From contig CAJUCW010000001.1 in the NCBI GenBank assembly GCA_910585275.1, forward strand, positions 1 through 64,000: DNA of 64,000 nucleotides. Reading direction: 5' to 3'. Origin of the DNA: an uncultured Muribaculaceae bacterium. Lineage in GTDB: Bacteria > Bacteroidota > Bacteroidia > Bacteroidales > Muribaculaceae. Below the pieces are notes generated by a model, which was not told the origin of the DNA, did not search any database, and saw only the letters and a list, made by a program, of their open reading frames with translations. Shown one piece after another: positions 26,333 through 36,279 of the stretch. A program made the translations under genes and the position numbers. Numbering within the stretch: position 1 is the first letter of the stretch; each line of letters opens with the position of its first letter.

Positions 26333-26373
26333 CTCCCGGAAGAAATTTCACTACTATATAGATCTTCCGGGAG
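26333..26373 (+). terminator. Hairpin terminator after the transglutaminase-like gene
   Basis: CTCCCGGAAGA (26333-26343) and TCTTCCGGGAG (26363-26373) form a perfect 11-bp stem with a 19-base loop, 14 bases after the stop codon. Confidence 0.7.
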
Positions 26374-26405
26374 GCCCGAGAAATTGAATTGAAATGTCGA
26401 AAATG

Positions 26406-26437
26406 TTTGGATATTAATGAAAAAATGCTTAATTTTG
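26406..26437 (+). promoter_or_regulatory. Bacteroidetes housekeeping promoter for the pseudouridine synthase gene
   Basis: TTTG at 26406-26409, 20 bases, TAATTTTG at 26430-26437: a perfect primary sigma-factor promoter. It implies a 5' leader of about 165 bases before the ATG at 26608. The leader has a small hairpin (CTGCC, GAGAT, GGCAG near 26566-26580) close to the start. Confidence 0.75.
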
Positions 26438-26607
26438 CGCCAAAATAAAAGACAAAGGTATTTTTTCCGGCGTCTTCATATTTGATGTCGTGAATGTTAA
26501 CACGTTCTGATACAACAAATTAACCTTTAAAACTCAAATATAAATAACCCTTTTCCAAGGCAGCCTGCCGAGATGGCAGTGACAGCCGTAAGTAAAATTA
26601 AAAAAAA

Positions 26608-28137
26608 ATGGAAGAAGAAAAGAAACCTAAGCGTCCCAGAATCAGCACGGCTCCAAATGCCGCTTCAAACGAAGCAGGGGAAACAGCAAACCGTTATGAA
26701 AAAGTAAATTATCCCAATGATGACAAGGCACCGCAGCCGGGCGACCGCATGCAGGGTCCTCGCAGCTATGGCGACCGTCAGGGATACCAGCCGCGCCAAT
26801 ACGGCTACCAACAGCGTCCCGGCGGCTACAACCGCAACTACAACAACCATTACAACAACCAGAATTCCTACCGTCCGGCATATCAGCAACGCCCCATGCA
26901 GCAGGATTCTGACGATGAAAAAACAGAAAACGCAACAGAACAAGGCTTCCAGCAAAACAACGAGGGTGGCTACCAGCCCCGTCAGAACAGCTACCAGCCC
27001 CGTCAAAACGGCTACCAGCCCCGTCAGAACGGCTACCAGCCCCGTCAGAACGGCTACCAGCCTCGTCAGAACGGCTACAACAACATGAACCGCCAGGGCG
27101 GTTACAACAACATGAACCGTCAAGGGGGCTACAACAATATGAACCGTCAGGGCGGTTACAACAACATGAACCGTCAGGGCGGTTACAACAACATGAACCG
27201 TCAGGGTGGTTACAACAACCAGAACCGTCAGGGCGGCTACAACAACCAGAACCGTCAAGGCGGCTACAACCAGAACCGTCAGGGCGGTTACAACAACCAG
27301 AACCGCCAGGGCGGCTATAACAACCAGAACCGCCAGAACAACTTCCGCAAGCAGCAGAATGTGAAGTTCACCCCGCGTCCTCGCCAGATAGACTACGTGA
27401 TTGAAGACATCGATCCGAACGAACAGATCCGTCTCAACAAATATATGGCGAATTCCGGAATCTGCTCACGCCGCGAAGCCGACGAATATATCACACAGGG
27501 TCTTGTGAAAGTGAACGGTGAAGTAGTTACCGAACTCGGAACAAAAATCACACGCAACGATGTTGTGGAATACGATGAGAAGGTGGTGACACCCGAACGC
27601 AAATGCTATGTGCTTCTCAATAAGCCCAAAGATTGCGTGACAACCAGCGACGACCCCAACGGACGCCTCACCGTGCTCGACCTCGTCAAGAACGCCTGCC
27701 GCGAAAGAATTTACCCGGTAGGACGCCTTGACCGCAACACCACCGGTGTGCTTCTTCTCACCAACGACGGCGACCTCGCTTCGAAGCTTACCCATCCCAA
27801 ATTCGTGAAGAAGAAAATCTATCACGTTTGGACCGACAAAGACATCACCGAAGAGGATATGCAGCGCATAGCCGACGGCATCACGCTCGACGACGGTGAA
27901 ATCCATGCCGACGCCATCAGCTACGTCAGCGAGACTGACCGCAACCAGGCCGGAATAGAAATCCACAGCGGCAGAAATCGCATCGTACGCCGCATATTCG
28001 AAAGTCTCGGATACCGCGTCACCAAACTCGACCGCGTATATTTCGCCGGTCTCACCAAAAAGAATCTTCCCCGCGGACGCTGGCGCTACCTCACACAGGA
28101 AGAAGTCAACTTCCTGCGCATGGGCAGCTTTGAATAA
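26608..28137 (+). CDS. rluB: RluB/RsuA-type pseudouridine synthase with a Q/N/R/G-rich repeat tail
   Basis: Modifies uridine in ribosomal RNA. The C-terminal half is standard: an S4 RNA-binding domain (about 272-330, RLNKYMANSGICSRREADEY) and the synthase domain with catalytic Asp375 in VGRLDRNTTGVLLL. The first 260 residues are low-complexity: charged lead-in, five QPRQNGY-type heptads, then ten YNNMNRQGG / YNNQNRQGG nonapeptides. The tail resembles RGG/prion-like RNA-binding segments and may add RNA affinity or drive condensation. Bacteroidetes RluB proteins often carry basic N-terminal tails, but the regularity here is notable. asnS follows 33 bases later, so the two may be co-transcribed. 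Confidence 0.9.
   Translation: MEEEKKPKRPRISTAPNAASNEAGETANRYEKVNYPNDDKAPQPGDRMQGPRSYGDRQGYQPRQYGYQQRPGGYNRNYNNHYNNQNSYRPAYQQRPMQQDSDDEKTENATEQGFQQNNEGGYQPRQNSYQPRQNGYQPRQNGYQPRQNGYQPRQNGYNNMNRQGGYNNMNRQGGYNNMNRQGGYNNMNRQGGYNNMNRQGGYNNQNRQGGYNNQNRQGGYNQNRQGGYNNQNRQGGYNNQNRQNNFRKQQNVKFTPRPRQIDYVIEDIDPNEQIRLNKYMANSGICSRREADEYITQGLVKVNGEVVTELGTKITRNDVVEYDEKVVTPERKCYVLLNKPKDCVTTSDDPNGRLTVLDLVKNACRERIYPVGRLDRNTTGVLLLTNDGDLASKLTHPKFVKKKIYHVWTDKDITEEDMQRIADGITLDDGEIHADAISYVSETDRNQAGIEIHSGRNRIVRRIFESLGYRVTKLDRVYFAGLTKKNLPRGRWRYLTQEEVNFLRMGSFE
26968..27345 (+). repeat. In-frame coding tandem repeats in rluB
   Basis: Five 21-base units (CAGCCCCGTCAGAACGGCTA-like) run to about 27078, then ten units of about 27 bases encoding YNN(M/Q)NRQGG; one unit is short by a codon (YNQNRQGG). 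Adjacent units are nearly identical at the DNA level, including third positions, which points to recent slippage or recombination. All lengths keep the reading frame. Confidence 0.9.
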
Positions 28138-28170
28138 TGCATGCCGCGCATGATTCTTATATAGAAAAAT

Positions 28171-29568
28171 ATGGAACAGGATTTAAAAAGAAAGACAGTA
28201 GCAACCGTTCTTGCCGAAGGCACCGATGCCGTCGGCAAGAAGGTTGACGTCAAAGGTTGGGTGCGCACCCGCCGTGGCAATAAAAACGTACAGTTCGTAG
28301 CCCTCAACGACGGAAGCACCATCAACAATCTCCAGATAGTATTCGACCTCAGCAAATTTTCCGACGACCAACTCAAACCCATCACCACCGGGTCGAGCAT
28401 CCACGTCCAAGGGGAGCTTGTGGCATCTCAGGGCCAAGGACAGAGCGTAGAGGTGCAAGCAGAGGAACTTGAAATTTATGGCACAGCACCCAGCGACTAT
28501 CCGCTGCAAAAGAAGGGCCATACCCTCGAGTTCCTTCGTGAAAAAGCCCACCTCCGTCCGCGCACGAACACGTTCGGGGCAGTGCTCCGTATCCGCCACG
28601 CATTGGCATACGCAATCCATAAGTTTTTCAACGATAAAGGGTTCGTATATTTCCACACTCCACTTATCACGGCATCGGACTGCGAAGGAGCCGGCGCCCA
28701 GTTCCAGGTGACCACTCTTCCGCTCAACAATCTTCCTACAGATAAAGATGGTAATGTGGATTATAGCGAAGACTTCTTCGGCAAACTTGCATCGCTCACG
28801 GTTTCAGGCCAGCTTGAAGGAGAACTCGGAGCAACCGCGCTCGGACTCATATATACGTTCGGCCCGACTTTCCGTGCAGAGAATTCCAACACACCGCGCC
28901 ATCTTTCAGAATTCTGGATGGTGGAGCCGGAAATGGCTTTCTACGAGATTGCCGACAACATGGACCTCGCAGAGGAATTCATCAAGTATTGCATATCATA
29001 CGCCCTTGAGAATTGCAAAGACGACATCCAGTTCCTCAACGACCATTTCGACAAGGAACTCATCGACCGCCTTAATTTTGTAATCAACAACGATTTCGTG
29101 CGCCTCCCCTACACGGAGGGCGTAAAAATCCTTGAAGAGAGCGGCAAAAAATTCGAATTCCCTGTTTATTGGGGCGTTGACCTCGCTTCCGAACATGAAC
29201 GTTATCTTGTGGAGGAGCATTTCAAGAAACCGGTGATTCTGACGGATTATCCCAAGGAAATCAAGGCTTTCTATATGAAGCTTAACGACGACGGCAAGAC
29301 TGTGCGTGCAATGGACGTGCTCTTCCCGAAAATCGGAGAGATTATCGGAGGAAGCCAGCGTGAAGAAAGCTACGAAAAGTTGTCGAAACGCATCGAGGAA
29401 CTCGGGCTTACCGGTATGGACTGGTATATGGACACCCGTAAATACGGCACCGTCCCACACAGCGGCTTCGGTCTCGGCTTCGAACGCCTCGTGCTTTTCG
29501 TGACCGGTATGCAAAACATCCGCGACGTGATTCCTTTCCCCCGCTACCCAAAAAATTGCGAATATTGA
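28171..29568 (+). CDS. asnS: Asparaginyl-tRNA synthetase
   Basis: Class IIb synthetase charging tRNA-Asn. It has an N-terminal OB-fold anticodon-binding domain (about 17-100, [21 protein letters not shown]), motif 2 around [20 protein letters not shown], and motif 3 [17 protein letters not shown]. The C-terminal PRYPKNCEY is the AsnRS signature, against AspRS. 465 residues is standard. It follows rluB by 33 bases. Confidence 0.97.
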   Translation: MEQDLKRKTVATVLAEGTDAVGKKVDVKGWVRTRRGNKNVQFVALNDGSTINNLQIVFDLSKFSDDQLKPITTGSSIHVQGELVASQGQGQSVEVQAEELEIYGTAPSDYPLQKKGHTLEFLREKAHLRPRTNTFGAVLRIRHALAYAIHKFFNDKGFVYFHTPLITASDCEGAGAQFQVTTLPLNNLPTDKDGNVDYSEDFFGKLASLTVSGQLEGELGATALGLIYTFGPTFRAENSNTPRHLSEFWMVEPEMAFYEIADNMDLAEEFIKYCISYALENCKDDIQFLNDHFDKELIDRLNFVINNDFVRLPYTEGVKILEESGKKFEFPVYWGVDLASEHERYLVEEHFKKPVILTDYPKEIKAFYMKLNDDGKTVRAMDVLFPKIGEIIGGSQREESYEKLSKRIEELGLTGMDWYMDTRKYGTVPHSGFGLGFERLVLFVTGMQNIRDVIPFPRYPKNCEY

Positions 29569-29651
29569 CAACGTTCTTAAACCGGACTCTTTACCGGAAA
29601 CCGCATGAGGTGTTGAAAACCACATCATCAAATAGCAAAACCGTCGGCGCC

Positions 29652-30968
29652 ATGGCAATCTTGATTGTCATGGCGTTGTCGTGGCTTTGCGCGTCTTCGT
29701 CGGCGATGCCTTCGCTTCGTCATATAGAAGCTGAAAAAGCCGATTCTCTGACCGTTAGCCTCATCACATGCTATCCGGGACCGGAAATCTACGAACTTTA
29801 CGGCCATGAGGCAATTCGCGTGAGGGGACTCGGGCGCGACTCCGTATGGAATTACGGAATTTTCGATTTCCGGGAGCCGAACTTCGTATATCGGTTCGTA
29901 AAAGGTGAAACCGACTATATGGTGGCGGGATATCCTTTTGCATGGTTTATGCCGGAGTATCAGGAAAGAGGTTCCAAGGTGGTGGAACAAGACCTTAACC
30001 TCTCGCAGGAGGAGGCTCTTAAGCTTCTTTCGCTGTTGCAGACGGCATCCCTTCCGGAAAACCGACGCTACCGTTACAATTACGTAAAAAACAACTGCGC
30101 CACACGTATCCACGAACTCATCGACTCGGCGGCCACATCGAGGGTAATATACCCCGACAGTGCAGCTTACGGCACATTCCGCAACGAGATGAGAGCATAT
30201 AACCGCAACTACCCGTGGTATCAGTTCGGCATAGACATAGCCCTCGGATCGGGCATCGACTACAAATTGAAAGCCAAAGAGGAAATGTTCGTGCCGGTGG
30301 AAATGATGAAAATGGCGGCAAGCGCGCGAATGGCCGACGGACGAAGACTCGTCAGGGAGCAAAGGGTGATCAACGAAGGCAACGGCGACGCTACGCTTCC
30401 TCCTACGCCATGGTATGCCGCTCCGTTGTTATGGTCGGTGGTTATATTTTTACTTTCCGCATGTCTCTGCACATACAATCTGACACGCAAGCGTATAACA
30501 CGATGGGCCTACTCCCTCTGGTTCCTGATTCTCGGGCTTGCCGGAACCTTAAGCGCCTTTCTGGTGTTTATATCAAGTCATGAAGCCACATCGCCAAACA
30601 CCCTTATCATCTGGCTGAATCCACTACAGCTTGTCTTGGCGGTGTGTATCTGGATACGCAGGCTCAGGCCCTTGGCGACAGCGTTGGCTTGCTACAACGT
30701 AGTCGCGATGGTATGTCTTCTTGTAGTGTGGCCTTTCCAACACCAGAGCGGGAATCCGGCGTTCTTCCCTTTGATGGGAACCACGCTTGTTCTGGCAGCC
30801 ACATACGCAATAATCATCTGGAAACAAAGTTATAATTATAATGGGGTTACCTCTACTGCGAAAGGTGTAGGCACCAAAGGGAAAACGCCGGTTAAAACGG
30901 CAGGCAAACCTTCCGGAGGAGGTAAAACCGGAAAAAGAAACATAAAAAAAGGAACTTCATCTAAATGA
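29652..30968 (+). CDS. DUF4105 domain integral membrane protein
   Basis: Envelope protein of unknown function. The signal or anchor helix is MAILIVMALSWLCASSSA; the DUF4105 domain follows (about 25-230) with LYGHEAIRV, NYGIFDF and the conserved NNCATRIHELID. This Asn-Asn-Cys pattern recalls papain-like cysteine enzymes (inference only). Four helices come next (about 280-410) and then a basic Gly/Lys tail. The frame is open back to a TTG at 29556 inside asnS, but the ATG at 29652 gives a proper signal segment. The stop overlaps the next gene by four bases (ATGA), so the two are translated together. Confidence 0.75.
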   Translation: MAILIVMALSWLCASSSAMPSLRHIEAEKADSLTVSLITCYPGPEIYELYGHEAIRVRGLGRDSVWNYGIFDFREPNFVYRFVKGETDYMVAGYPFAWFMPEYQERGSKVVEQDLNLSQEEALKLLSLLQTASLPENRRYRYNYVKNNCATRIHELIDSAATSRVIYPDSAAYGTFRNEMRAYNRNYPWYQFGIDIALGSGIDYKLKAKEEMFVPVEMMKMAASARMADGRRLVREQRVINEGNGDATLPPTPWYAAPLLWSVVIFLLSACLCTYNLTRKRITRWAYSLWFLILGLAGTLSAFLVFISSHEATSPNTLIIWLNPLQLVLAVCIWIRRLRPLATALACYNVVAMVCLLVVWPFQHQSGNPAFFPLMGTTLVLAATYAIIIWKQSYNYNGVTSTAKGVGTKGKTPVKTAGKPSGGGKTGKRNIKKGTSSK

Positions 30969-32554
30969 ATCGACTGATAACATCGGTGATATGCGGACTT
31001 GTGGGCATCAATACGATGCTCTGTGCCGACCCGTCGCGCCCCAAACTGGTGGTGGGAATTGTGGTTGACCAGTTGCGCACCGATTATATTGAGTCTCTGC
31101 AGAGCCTTTTCGGTGAAAAAGGTTTCAAGAAGCTCATGAAAGAGGGGGCGTTCCTTAAAAACGTTGACTTCAAGGTCAACAATCTCGACCGTGCAAGCGG
31201 CACCGCCATGCTTTATACCGGAGCCTATCCGCGACAGACCGGAGTGGCCTCTGCCATGGTCTATAACCCGGACAAGGCTGAAATGGTGGCTGCCCTCAAC
31301 GATCCCTCTTCAATAGGCAATTTCACAACCGAAACATATTCGCCATCCGGACTTCGTCTCTCTACAATCAGCGACGAAATTGCCATCGACGGTGCAGGCG
31401 TAGCCGCCGTTTATGCCATAGCCCCTGATGCGCAACAGGCCATCATCATGGCCGGACATGCCGGGAATTCCGCATTCTGGATAAACGACAACACGGGCAA
31501 ATGGGCCACAACGACCTATTACCGCGACACGCCCAGAACCCTTTCGCAAAGGAACTACAGCAATTCCATTTCATCGAGAATCGACACGATGCAATGGAAA
31601 CCCGCGCTCCCGCTCTCACGCTATCCCGGACTACCGGCCCAAAAAAGAATGTATGATTTCAAGCATACTTTCTCAATGGCCGACCGCAACGTATATCGTG
31701 CCTACGCAGGCTCCCCGCTCGTCAACACGGAGATTACCGACGTAGCCATCGATTATCTGAAAGACCTAAACATCGGCAACCGAGGCGATGCCATCGACAT
31801 GCTAAACGTGGCATATACGGCAGCTCCTTTCAAAGACGTAAAAGACGGAGATTTCCGGCTTGAACTTGAAGACAGCTACGTGAGGCTCGACGGACAGTTG
31901 TCGCGTCTGTTCGATGCTATCGACAAATATGTCGGCCTTAACAATACTGTAATCTATGTGTCATCGACCGGCTATTTCGACGATGCCGTGGTTGATGACC
32001 CGAAATATAGGATTCCAACAGGAGAGTTTTCCGTAAAAAGGGCGCTTTCGCTTCTTAATTCCTACCTTTCCGCCAAATATGGCAACGGGGATTACGTGGA
32101 TACCTACAGCGGAGGGCACGTCTATCTCGACCGTAAACAGATCGAGGCCCATCAGCTCAGCCTTGACGAAGTGGCACGAGTGTCGCGTGACTTCCTTGTG
32201 CGTATGAGCGGTGTGAGCGATGCCTTTACCATGGACGACATCATGTCGTCGGCACTCCCGGGGATGGAAGCTCTCCGCCTCGGCACCGACCCTAAAACAG
32301 GCGGAGACGTAGTGCTTGAGTTTAACGCCGGTTGGAAAGTGGTCAACGACACTAAATTCCCCAACGACACCCAAGTGATGCGTTCGAGCATGGCTCTATT
32401 CCCGGTGTTCATCTTGGGGGGAGGAGTCGTGCCACAGACCATATCCGCTTCGGTTGACGCCACGGCAATAGCACCGACCGTAACACAGGTGCTACGCATA
32501 CGTTCCCCCAACGGAGCGACCACGAAGCCTCTCCAACTCGACCGACAATATTAA
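30965..32554 (+). CDS. Alkaline-phosphatase-fold protein with lost catalytic motifs
   Basis: 529 residues with a signal peptide (cleavage near LCA-DPS). The fold matches type I phosphodiesterase / PafA-like phosphatases: VVGIVVDQLRTDYIE at the start and AMLYTGAYPRQTGV where the family has the nucleophile loop. In active PafA-like enzymes this loop reads T-A-P-G-H-T before IYTG; here it is R-A-S-G-T-A (Arg76 in place of the nucleophile Thr, Thr80 in place of His). The later metal-binding A-D-H-G motif appears as STGYFDD. It therefore looks like a pseudoenzyme, perhaps a binding or scaffolding partner for the DUF4105 protein with which it is translationally coupled. Confidence 0.75.
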   Translation: MNRLITSVICGLVGINTMLCADPSRPKLVVGIVVDQLRTDYIESLQSLFGEKGFKKLMKEGAFLKNVDFKVNNLDRASGTAMLYTGAYPRQTGVASAMVYNPDKAEMVAALNDPSSIGNFTTETYSPSGLRLSTISDEIAIDGAGVAAVYAIAPDAQQAIIMAGHAGNSAFWINDNTGKWATTTYYRDTPRTLSQRNYSNSISSRIDTMQWKPALPLSRYPGLPAQKRMYDFKHTFSMADRNVYRAYAGSPLVNTEITDVAIDYLKDLNIGNRGDAIDMLNVAYTAAPFKDVKDGDFRLELEDSYVRLDGQLSRLFDAIDKYVGLNNTVIYVSSTGYFDDAVVDDPKYRIPTGEFSVKRALSLLNSYLSAKYGNGDYVDTYSGGHVYLDRKQIEAHQLSLDEVARVSRDFLVRMSGVSDAFTMDDIMSSALPGMEALRLGTDPKTGGDVVLEFNAGWKVVNDTKFPNDTQVMRSSMALFPVFILGGGVVPQTISASVDATAIAPTVTQVLRIRSPNGATTKPLQLDRQY

Positions 32555-32611
32555 ACCAATGCAGCGGCGGATTTTCCCGGCTGCCATTTAAACTAAAAAA
32601 TAAATAAATCC

Positions 32612-35600
32612 ATGGGATTAAACAATATACTTAAAAAAATATTTGGAGATCAAAGCGAGCGCGCAGTCCGTCCGCTTTGGCAACGCCTTGAAAAGGAAAT
32701 CAACCCCGTCAGCGAGGAAATCAAAAACATCTCAAACGACGAGCTTCGCGGAAGAATCGACAAAATACGCGACAGCATCCGCGGAGAAGCCAAGGAATAT
32801 AAAGACAAGATGGTCGAAATCCGGACGGAACTCGAGACCCTCGACTATGACAAACGCGAACCCTATTGGAAGAAAATCGATGACCTCCGCGAGGATATGT
32901 TCAAAATGTATGCCCGCAGACTCGACGAGGTGCTTCCCGAAGTTTTCGCCGTGGTGAAAGAAACCGCACGCCGCTTTGCCGGAAACGAGACACTCGAGGT
33001 TACAGCCACCGATGCTGACCGCGAACTTGCAGCAGCCGGCAAAGACTTCGTCAGGATTGACGGAGACAAGGCTATTTACAAGAATTCCTGGGTTGCCGGC
33101 GGCAATCTTATGACCTGGGATATGATTCACTATGACGTGCAGCTTATAGGCGGCATGGTGCTCCACGGAATATATAACGGAGAAAAAGCATCCAACAACA
33201 TTGCCGAGATGGCCACCGGCGAGGGTAAAACCCTTGTGGCTACATTGCCGGTATTCCTCAACGCTCTTACAGGCGAAGGCGTGCATGTGGTGACGGTGAA
33301 CGACTATCTTGCAAAACGTGACTCCGAATGGATGGGCCCGCTCTATCAGTTCCACGGTCTCACGGTAGATTGCATCGACAAGACGGAACCCAACTCAGAG
33401 GAACGCCGCAAAGCCTATCGCTGCGACATCACTTTCGGAACCAACAACGAGTTCGGCTTCGACTATCTCCGCGACAATATGGCGACGCAGACAAGCGACC
33501 TCGTGCAGCGCGACGAGCATTATTATTCCATCGTCGATGAGGTCGATTCCGTGCTTATCGATGACGCTCGTACTCCCCTTATCATCTCGGGGCCTGTGCC
33601 AAAGGGCGACGACCAGATGTTCAACGAGTTCAAGCCCAACGTGGAGAAAGTGGTCAACGCACAGCGTAAACTCGTGCAGGGACTCCTTCTGGAAGCAAAA
33701 GAAAAAATCTCGGCAGCCATGAGCGGCGACCCCGAGAAGGTTGCCAAATATGACGTAAACCGAGAAGAAGGGAAAAAACCACTCACTGCCGAACAACTCC
33801 TCGAAGACGGCGGCTTGTCGCTCTTCCGCGCATACAAGGGCCTTCCGAAGCACTCCCCTCTCATCCGCTATCTCAGCGAAGAAGGTATCAAGCAGCTCCT
33901 CCTCAAGGTCGAGGCTAAGTATATGGCCGACAACAACCGCGAAATGCCCAAGGCGGTAGAGCCGCTTTTCTTTGTTATCGACGAGAAAAACCATAGCATC
34001 GAGCTTACCGACAAAGGTATCGAGGTTCTCACAGGCACCACACAAGACCCTGACTTCTTCATTCTCCCCGATATTGCCGCACAACTTTCGGCCGTAGAAA
34101 ACGAAGAAGGCACCAAGGAGGAACATCAGGAAAGGAAAGACGCCCTCCTTCAGAACTATTCTGTGAAAGCGGAACGTGTGCATACCGTCAACCAGCTTCT
34201 CAAAGCTTACACACTTTTCGACAAGGATGTGGAGTATGTGATCGACGATAACAAAATCAAAATCGTTGACGAGCAGACCGGACGTATCATGGAGGGTCGC
34301 CGCTACAGCGACGGACTCCACCAGGCAATCGAAGCCAAGGAAGGGGTTAAGGTAGAGGCAGCCACTCAGACTTATGCTACGATTACGTTGCAGAACTATT
34401 TCCGCATGTACCGCAAGCTGGCAGGTATGACCGGTACGGCAATGACGGAAGCCGGAGAGTTCTATGACATCTATAAACTTGAGGTGACGGAAATTCCCAC
34501 AAACCGCCCCGTAATCCGCAACGACCAGAACGACCGCGTATATCGCACCAAGAAAGAGAAATATGCAGCTGTAATCCAGGAGGTGGAAGACATGGTTAAG
34601 GCAGGCCGACCTGTGCTGGTGGGCACAACATCTGTAGAGATTTCGGAACTACTCTCCAAAATGCTCCAGCTCCGCAAGATTCCCCATCAGGTGCTCAATG
34701 CCAAATATCATCAGAAAGAGGCAGACATCGTTGCACAAGCCGGTAAGACAGGCACAGTGACCATCGCCACCAACATGGCAGGTCGAGGCACCGACATCAA
34801 GCTTACTCCGGAGGTCAAAGCTGCCGGCGGTCTCGCCATCATAGGCACGGAGCGTCATGAGTCACGTCGCGTTGACCGCCAGTTGCGCGGTCGTGCCGGA
34901 CGTCAGGGCGACCCGGGTTCGTCGGTATTCTTCGTTTCGTTCGAAGACACCGTGATGCGTCTGTTTGCCAACGAACGCATCGTCAAGACGCTCGACAAAC
35001 TCGGATTCCAAGAGGGTGACATGATCGAAAGCAAGATGGTGACCCGCTCCATCGAGAATGCACAGAAACGTGTGGAAGAAAACAACTTTGGTATCCGTAA
35101 GCGTCTCGTGGAATATGACGACGTGATGAACGCCCAGAGAAAGGGCGTATATGGACGTCGCCAGAACGCCCTCAAGGGTGAACGAATCGGCACCGACATC
35201 GCCAACATGATATATGAAACGGCTCTCGAACTTGCATCGCGTAAATACGAGGGAGGGTTCCGGGAATTTGACGAGGAAGTGCGTAAGGCTCTTGCCGTGG
35301 AATTGCCCTTCACTGAAGAGGAATACTCGAAGCTTGACGTGCAAGACATAACCGACCGTCTCGCCGACACTGCCATGCAGACCTACGTCCGCAACAAGCA
35401 GAAGATGGCAGAAGGAGCAATGCCTTATATCAAAGAGTTTGTAGAGGAACGTGGTGCCACCGGACTCGTTGGTGTTCCGGTGTCTGACGGCCGCCGAATG
35501 TTCAATATCCGTTGCGATATCAAAGAGGCTTATGACAACAACTGCGGGGCACTCACCAAGGCTTGGGAGAAGACGGTGCTTCTTTCATCTATCGACAAGG

Positions 35601-36106
35601 CTTGGCAGGAACAGCTCCGTGAAATGGACGAACTCCGCAAGTCGGTGCAGAATGCTTCTTACGAACAGAAAGACCCGCTCGTAATCTATAAGCTCGAGGC
35701 TTACGAACTTTGGAAGAAGATGCTTTGGGATATGAACTCCAAGTCGGTGGCCACCCTCATGCGTGGCAAGTTGGCAGTGCCTGATTATGCGGAAGCCAAG
35801 GCTGCCGAGGCTGCGGCACGCGAAGAGCAGGAGCGTCGTCAGGCTCAGCAAGCTGCCGCAAGGCAACAGCAACAGGAAATACGTCGCGAATACAGCTATG
35901 CGGGCACTCCCAACCCATACGCCAACTACAGCACCACACGCGACAGCTATCCCGGGGAAAGCGCACAACGACAGGCTGCACAAAACGTCAACCGCCAACA
36001 GGCTTCCAAACAACCTATGAAAGCCGACCCGAAGGTAGGTCGCAACGACCCTTGTCCTTGCGGCAGCGGAAAGAAATACAAAAATTGCCACGGCAAAGGT
36101 TTATAA
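32612..36106 (+). CDS. secA: Preprotein translocase ATPase SecA
   Basis: Motor of Sec-dependent export. Walker [12 protein letters not shown] (after residue 195), [17 protein letters not shown], the preprotein cross-linking domain, helicase domain 2 with [11 protein letters not shown] and [15 protein letters not shown], helical wing and scaffold, then a Gln/Ala-rich linker and the zinc-binding SecB/ribosome site [16 protein letters not shown] at the end. At 1164 residues it is longer than proteobacterial SecA (about 900), as usual in Bacteroidetes. It is followed by a strong terminator. Confidence 0.98.
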   Translation: MGLNNILKKIFGDQSERAVRPLWQRLEKEINPVSEEIKNISNDELRGRIDKIRDSIRGEAKEYKDKMVEIRTELETLDYDKREPYWKKIDDLREDMFKMYARRLDEVLPEVFAVVKETARRFAGNETLEVTATDADRELAAAGKDFVRIDGDKAIYKNSWVAGGNLMTWDMIHYDVQLIGGMVLHGIYNGEKASNNIAEMATGEGKTLVATLPVFLNALTGEGVHVVTVNDYLAKRDSEWMGPLYQFHGLTVDCIDKTEPNSEERRKAYRCDITFGTNNEFGFDYLRDNMATQTSDLVQRDEHYYSIVDEVDSVLIDDARTPLIISGPVPKGDDQMFNEFKPNVEKVVNAQRKLVQGLLLEAKEKISAAMSGDPEKVAKYDVNREEGKKPLTAEQLLEDGGLSLFRAYKGLPKHSPLIRYLSEEGIKQLLLKVEAKYMADNNREMPKAVEPLFFVIDEKNHSIELTDKGIEVLTGTTQDPDFFILPDIAAQLSAVENEEGTKEEHQERKDALLQNYSVKAERVHTVNQLLKAYTLFDKDVEYVIDDNKIKIVDEQTGRIMEGRRYSDGLHQAIEAKEGVKVEAATQTYATITLQNYFRMYRKLAGMTGTAMTEAGEFYDIYKLEVTEIPTNRPVIRNDQNDRVYRTKKEKYAAVIQEVEDMVKAGRPVLVGTTSVEISELLSKMLQLRKIPHQVLNAKYHQKEADIVAQAGKTGTVTIATNMAGRGTDIKLTPEVKAAGGLAIIGTERHESRRVDRQLRGRAGRQGDPGSSVFFVSFEDTVMRLFANERIVKTLDKLGFQEGDMIESKMVTRSIENAQKRVEENNFGIRKRLVEYDDVMNAQRKGVYGRRQNALKGERIGTDIANMIYETALELASRKYEGGFREFDEEVRKALAVELPFTEEEYSKLDVQDITDRLADTAMQTYVRNKQKMAEGAMPYIKEFVEERGATGLVGVPVSDGRRMFNIRCDIKEAYDNNCGALTKAWEKTVLLSSIDKAWQEQLREMDELRKSVQNASYEQKDPLVIYKLEAYELWKKMLWDMNSKSVATLMRGKLAVPDYAEAKAAEAAAREEQERRQAQQAAARQQQQEIRREYSYAGTPNPYANYSTTRDSYPGESAQRQAAQNVNRQQASKQPMKADPKVGRNDPCPCGSGKKYKNCHGKGL

Positions 36107-36135
36107 TCCTCTCCGCAGCGATAATTCATAAAGGG

Positions 36136-36165
36136 AAAGGAACCGAATCATCGGTTCCTTTTTTT
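36136..36165 (+). terminator. Rho-independent terminator of secA
   Basis: AAAGGAACCGA, a 4-base loop, TCGGTTCCTTT (11-bp perfect stem), running into a T run that ends at 36165, 30 bases after the secA stop. Confidence 0.9.
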
Positions 36166-36198
36166 ATTGACATTTTTCTTTGTTAGAAAAATGTCAAT
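36166..36198. repeat. Perfect 13-bp inverted repeat upstream of the Rpn-type gene
   Basis: ATTGACATTTTTC (36166-36178), 7-base loop, GAAAAATGTCAAT (36186-36198), starting directly after the secA terminator. It could be a second terminator working leftward or an operator for the gene at 36280, about 50 bases upstream of its -7 box. Confidence 0.6.
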
Positions 36199-36245
36199 CT
36201 CTGTAAAAAAGTTTATAATTCATTCGCAATGACGGGATTATTTGT

Positions 36246-36253
36246 TATCTTTG
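36246..36253 (+). promoter_or_regulatory. -7 element of the Rpn-type gene
   Basis: TATCTTTG is a perfect TAnnTTTG. It lies inside the longest open frame of the next gene and 27 bases before the ATG at 36280, which is why that ATG is preferred. No clear -33 TTTG. Confidence 0.55.
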
Positions 36254-36279
36254 TGAAAGATTACCAAAACGGCAGGATT

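Noticed and set aside
26968..27345. Tandem repeats that might be a CRISPR array
   Set aside because: Units are contiguous with no unique spacers, keep the reading frame and encode a low-complexity protein tail.
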